Positions 60,961 to 64,000 of a DNA stretch of 64,000 nt are shown one piece after another (positions within the stretch are counted from its first letter, which is position 1; each line of letters opens with the position of its first letter). The stretch is from Palaemon carinicauda. Taxonomy: Eukaryota > Arthropoda > Malacostraca > Decapoda > Palaemonidae. Location: the NCBI RefSeq assembly GCF_036898095.1, contig NC_090743.1:14861795-14925794 (forward strand), read 5' to 3'. Under the pieces are notes generated by a model that did not search any database, was not told where the DNA came from, and was given only the letters and a program-made list of their open reading frames with translations. A program made the position numbers and the translations under genes.

Positions 60961-61450
60961 TCTTTTATATATAAACTATAAAAACTTCAAAATAATAAGA
61001 GGAGGAGAAACAAGATAGAAAAGTGTGCCCGAGTGTACCTTCAGACAAAAGAACTCAAACCTAAGACAGTGGAAGACCATGGTACAGAGGCTATAGCCCT
61101 ACCCAAGACTAGAGAACAAAGGTTTGATTTTGGAGTGTCCTCCTAGAATAGCTGTTTACCATAGCTTAAGAGTCTCTTTTACCCTTACCAAGAGGAAAGT
61201 AGCCACTGAACAATTAAATTAGCCCCTTAAGTGAAGAAGAATTGTTTGGTAATCTCAGTGTTGTCAGGTGTATGAGAATAGAGGAGAATATGCAAAGAAT
61301 AGGCCAGACTATTCGGTGTATGTGTAGGGAAAGGGAAAATAAGCTGTTACCAGAGAGAGGAATTCAATGTACTACTGTCTGGCCAGTCAAAAGACCCAAT
61401 AACTCTCTAGCGATAGTATCTCAACGGGGGCCAGTGCCCTGGCCAACCTA
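60961..61450 (+). repeat. Dispersed repeat, copy B
   Basis: Same family and orientation as 52305-52797; differences are point changes and small indels, including around GGAAAGTAGCCACTGAACAA and GTAGGGAAAGGGAAAATAAG. Confidence 0.85.
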
Positions 61451-61499
61451 CTACCTCGAGTAAACCGTAAGTTTTTGTCCAGAAATTCAAGAAAAGAGT

Positions 61500-62319
61500 C
61501 AGCAGCTGAAGACCTGACAAAAGAACAAACAAGGTAGGCTACAATGAAAGAATTAAATATTTTCACAGGATATGTTGGTCACCGAAAATCTTAAAAAATC
61601 AAGGATGTTTTTGTGGAATTGAAGAAGAGAAAGACAGGAATTGCTTTATAAAAAGTAAAATCTCAATCAAGAATTACACAGAAAACTAGAATAATCTAGA
61701 ATACGCATTTAATGTTTATTTATTTTTTTTTTTTTTAAGTCATGTTCGGGCTCGGGGAATATTATTTTATTCTAATGCAAAATGCAGTGAAACATCAGTA
61801 AATATGAAAAGTTCAAGTATGTGATTAAGATTAACATTTTGTAGGCAGGAAAGAAAAGATGAATAGATTATCAAGCGTGGAAATGATTCCTTCGGGACTA
61901 TCAAGCCATGTTGGTTAGCATGATAAAAAATAAAAAAATAAATAAAATAACTGACGAACGGAATGATCAATAATTCTATTCTTGATCAATAATGCACACC
62001 TTTGCTTGTGTCAGTGTTTTTCTATATTATTAGTGCATTAATGACAAAGTGAATCTGCCATGCCTGAGCTGTGGCATAGGCATAAGAAAAATCCATTATA
62101 TCTATTTCATATAATTTTCTTATTTTACCCTGATTGCATGAGTTACATTACTTATATTATTTATATTATTGACTAATGTAACTTTATGCACTCTGGTGAT
62201 TTTGTTGACAAGGAGAGAGGTCAAAGTTGGTTGGCTGATTTGATGTGAAATGGCGCATTTTCAGTTACGGATGACACCATAAGAAAGGTAAATAAATAGC
62301 TTTTTCCCAGAAATACAAC

Positions 62320-62320
<1 letters not shown>
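61500..62320. other. Intergenic AT-rich DNA, nothing recognised
   Basis: No coding similarity or repeat family recognised apart from a T-rich run at 61717-61736. Confidence 0.55.

Positions 62321-62322
<2 letters not shown>

Positions 62323-62391
<69 letters not shown>
62323..62391 (+). repeat. (GA)n microsatellite
   Basis: About 70 bp of GA repeat. Confidence 0.97.
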
Positions 62392-62393
<2 letters not shown>

Positions 62394-62469
62394 GGATGGA
62401 TGAAATGGAGAGAAGAGGTTGCAGAAGCCGCATTAGGCAACTGACCCTTTAATGTAGGGTTAACGTTGG

Positions 62470-62502
62470 GGAAGAAGAAGAAGAAGAAGAAGAAGAAGAA
62501 GA

Positions 62503-62570
<68 letters not shown>
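62470..62570 (+). repeat. (GAA)n(GA)n compound microsatellite
   Basis: About 13 GAA units pass directly into about 31 GA units. Together with the array at 62323 it brackets an 80-bp unique stretch. Confidence 0.97.
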
Positions 62571-62576
<6 letters not shown>

Positions 62577-63090
62577 AACCTGTATACTATTACGCTACAA
62601 GAGAAAAGGGGTGGGTAACAAGGATTAAAAGAATACATAGGAAAGTAGAGCATTCTACATCATGAAGGTGAATGTCAGAAAAGATTGATCAGGCCAGTTG
62701 TGTGTGTCGTTACTCTAAAATTGTGTAAATACGCTTATACACATACCAGATATTTAATGTCAGAACGGTATCAAAATTAAGGAAATACTTTTTAAAAGTT
62801 TTATTTAGGCTATACACGACAGCTATAAAATTGTAGCATATGACAATTTTAGAGGTAAAGCATATCCTTTATCAAATTAATTTATAAAGAAAAATACAAA
62901 CACAAAGTTTTTTTTATTTATAATTTCCGCTCACAACATAGCGATGTACAATACTTATAATATGAAGACTTAACAACACTCGTAAGTGACGAAAGAATAA
63001 ATTTCTGTTTAAAGGTATATACTGCCAATACTAGTTCTCTGCTTGTCAACTGAGCTCTCGAATATAGTTCATTTATTTAATAAAGATATT
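62571..63090. other. Intergenic AT-rich DNA, nothing recognised
   Basis: No gene or known repeat family seen. Confidence 0.55.
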
Positions 63091-63092
63091 TC

Positions 63093-63425
63093 GATATGGC
63101 TAGGGCTGTTGAGGCCTGATTGGTAACGTCTCTGGCTGGTGTTTGTCAGACGGGGGTTCGAGTCCTGCTCAGACTCGTTAGTTCCTTTAATGACTGCAAC
63201 CTTACCATCCTTGTGAGCTAAGGTGGGGCATTTGGGGAAGTCTATAGGTCTATCTGCTGAGTCATCAGCAGCCACTGCCTTGCCCTCCTTGGTCCTAGCT
63301 TGGGTGGAGAGGAGGCTTGGGCGCTGATCATATAATATATGGTCAGTCTTTAGGGCATTGTCCTGATTGCTAGGGCAATGTCACTGTCCCTTGCCTCTGC
63401 CAGTCATGAGCGGCCTTTAAACCTT
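63093..63425 (+). mobile_element. tRNA-derived SINE
   Basis: The head has polymerase III promoter boxes: a box A-like TGATTGGTAACGTCT at about 63117 and a box B GGTTCGAGTCC at 63156-63166, in a tRNA-like layout but without a good cloverleaf. The body (CCATCCTTGTGAGCTAAGG, GAGTCATCAGCAGCC, TGGTCAGTCTTTAGGGCATT) matches the fragment at 41780-41990. The end is near CCTTTAAACCTTTAAATG. Confidence 0.82.
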
Positions 63426-64000
63426 TAAATGTTATTGCGCAAATGCACAATCTTTAAAATCTTTGAAGTCACTCAACAGTTGACCATGATTTGGCAACAC
63501 TGGAATTGGGGCGGGGTTTCGGACAGCCACACCCAAAGTGCCTTAATAGAGCAGGAAGAGTATAGGTTGCCCCAAGAGCTAGTTGACCAGCTGGTAATGC
63601 GTCTACTACTGCTTGGAGGCATTATTGCCATCCCCTCATGATAGTTCTTTTTATATTTTATTTAGATTTATCCAACCATACACTACTTGTATCAATATTA
63701 CAATTAAAAGATTAGATCTAATCTTCTTCAACTTTCATATGGAAAACTTTATGTTAATCGTGGGTGATTAGATTTCCCTATGGAGAGATAAAATCCTACT
63801 TTTTTGCACGTAACTAACCCATATACAGCATAGTAATTACAAATAAAAGCATTGACAATGTCTATGCATCTTTTAACTTGTACTCTTAACACTTTCAGAT
63901 TAGTTAAACTTTTCCTTATCTTCTACTAAACATAAAATAAAACTTCCCTATTTACTTTTACCGTAGGTTTTGGGTAAAAGAAGTTTCTGGAAAAGTTAGT
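63426..64000. other. Intergenic DNA, nothing recognised
   Basis: A short open frame at 63429-63641 shows no family similarity. The rest is AT-rich. Confidence 0.55.

Noticed and set aside
62221..62653. Ser/Leu-rich open frames over 62.3-62.6 kb
   Set aside because: These are translations of (GA)n and (GAA)n microsatellites.
63093..63170. Possible functional tRNA gene
   Set aside because: A and B boxes are present, but a regular cloverleaf cannot be formed and a SINE body follows.

Overview
The window is animal nuclear DNA, most likely from a decapod crustacean. It is AT-rich with long (GA)n/(CT)n microsatellites, holds one intron-rich conserved gene, and is loaded with DIRS1-type tyrosine-recombinase retrotransposons, a group known to be widespread in Decapoda. 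The species cannot be named from the sequence, and no bacterial features are present.

Host gene. The only conserved cellular gene I can support is Dlic (DYNC1LI), the light intermediate chain of cytoplasmic dynein, on the minus strand. Nine coding exons run from the ATG at 58539 down to 12626. All splice sites are GT-AG and all codon phases join, giving 454 codons from the start Met to the P-loop GTPase-like domain and the adaptor-binding helix of the C-terminal tail. The last coding exon or exons (tail end and stop) were not found and probably lie left of position 1. The gene therefore spans more than 46 kb, almost all of it introns.

Introns. Intron 9 (12625 to beyond 1) holds DIRS-1 (1-5396, the most intact copy, cut by the window edge) and an older degenerate DIRS-0 (6271-11020) that was itself hit by a LINE (6770-7694). 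Intron 8 (12756-28894) holds a second LINE 3' end, a 44-bp satellite and DIRS-2 (21078-27596). Intron 4 (32044-41014) holds a non-LTR scrap, a plus-strand DIRS reverse transcriptase scrap and DIRS-3 (34180-40789). Intron 3 (41246-44652) holds a SINE fragment, a foldback element and a Jockey-like RT fragment. Intron 2 (44770-53961) holds unclassified repeat-derived DNA, and then a DIRS-C derivative (about 48690-52305) split by a 737-bp DNA transposon with perfect 40-bp terminal inverted repeats. Intron 1 (54036-58456) holds a third LINE 3' end and a large foldback. Upstream of the gene (58540-64000) there are only microsatellites, a 36-bp tandem array, a non-LTR fragment, a dispersed repeat and a tRNA-derived SINE.

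How the pieces fit. DIRS-1, -2 and -3 read in the same direction as Dlic. Each complete copy has gag, then RT/RNase H/methyltransferase-like, then an overlapping tyrosine recombinase (YR), between inverted terminal repeats. An internal complementary region (ICR) near the 3' end is the fused reverse complement of the two element termini. In DIRS-2 and DIRS-3 the ICR joins the two ends exactly at ATTTTT (AAAAAT on the other strand). The family-specific differences between the two elements are tracked by their own ICRs. This end/ICR architecture is the most informative structure in the window. It is known for DIRS1 in principle, but here it can be read base by base in two diverged copies.
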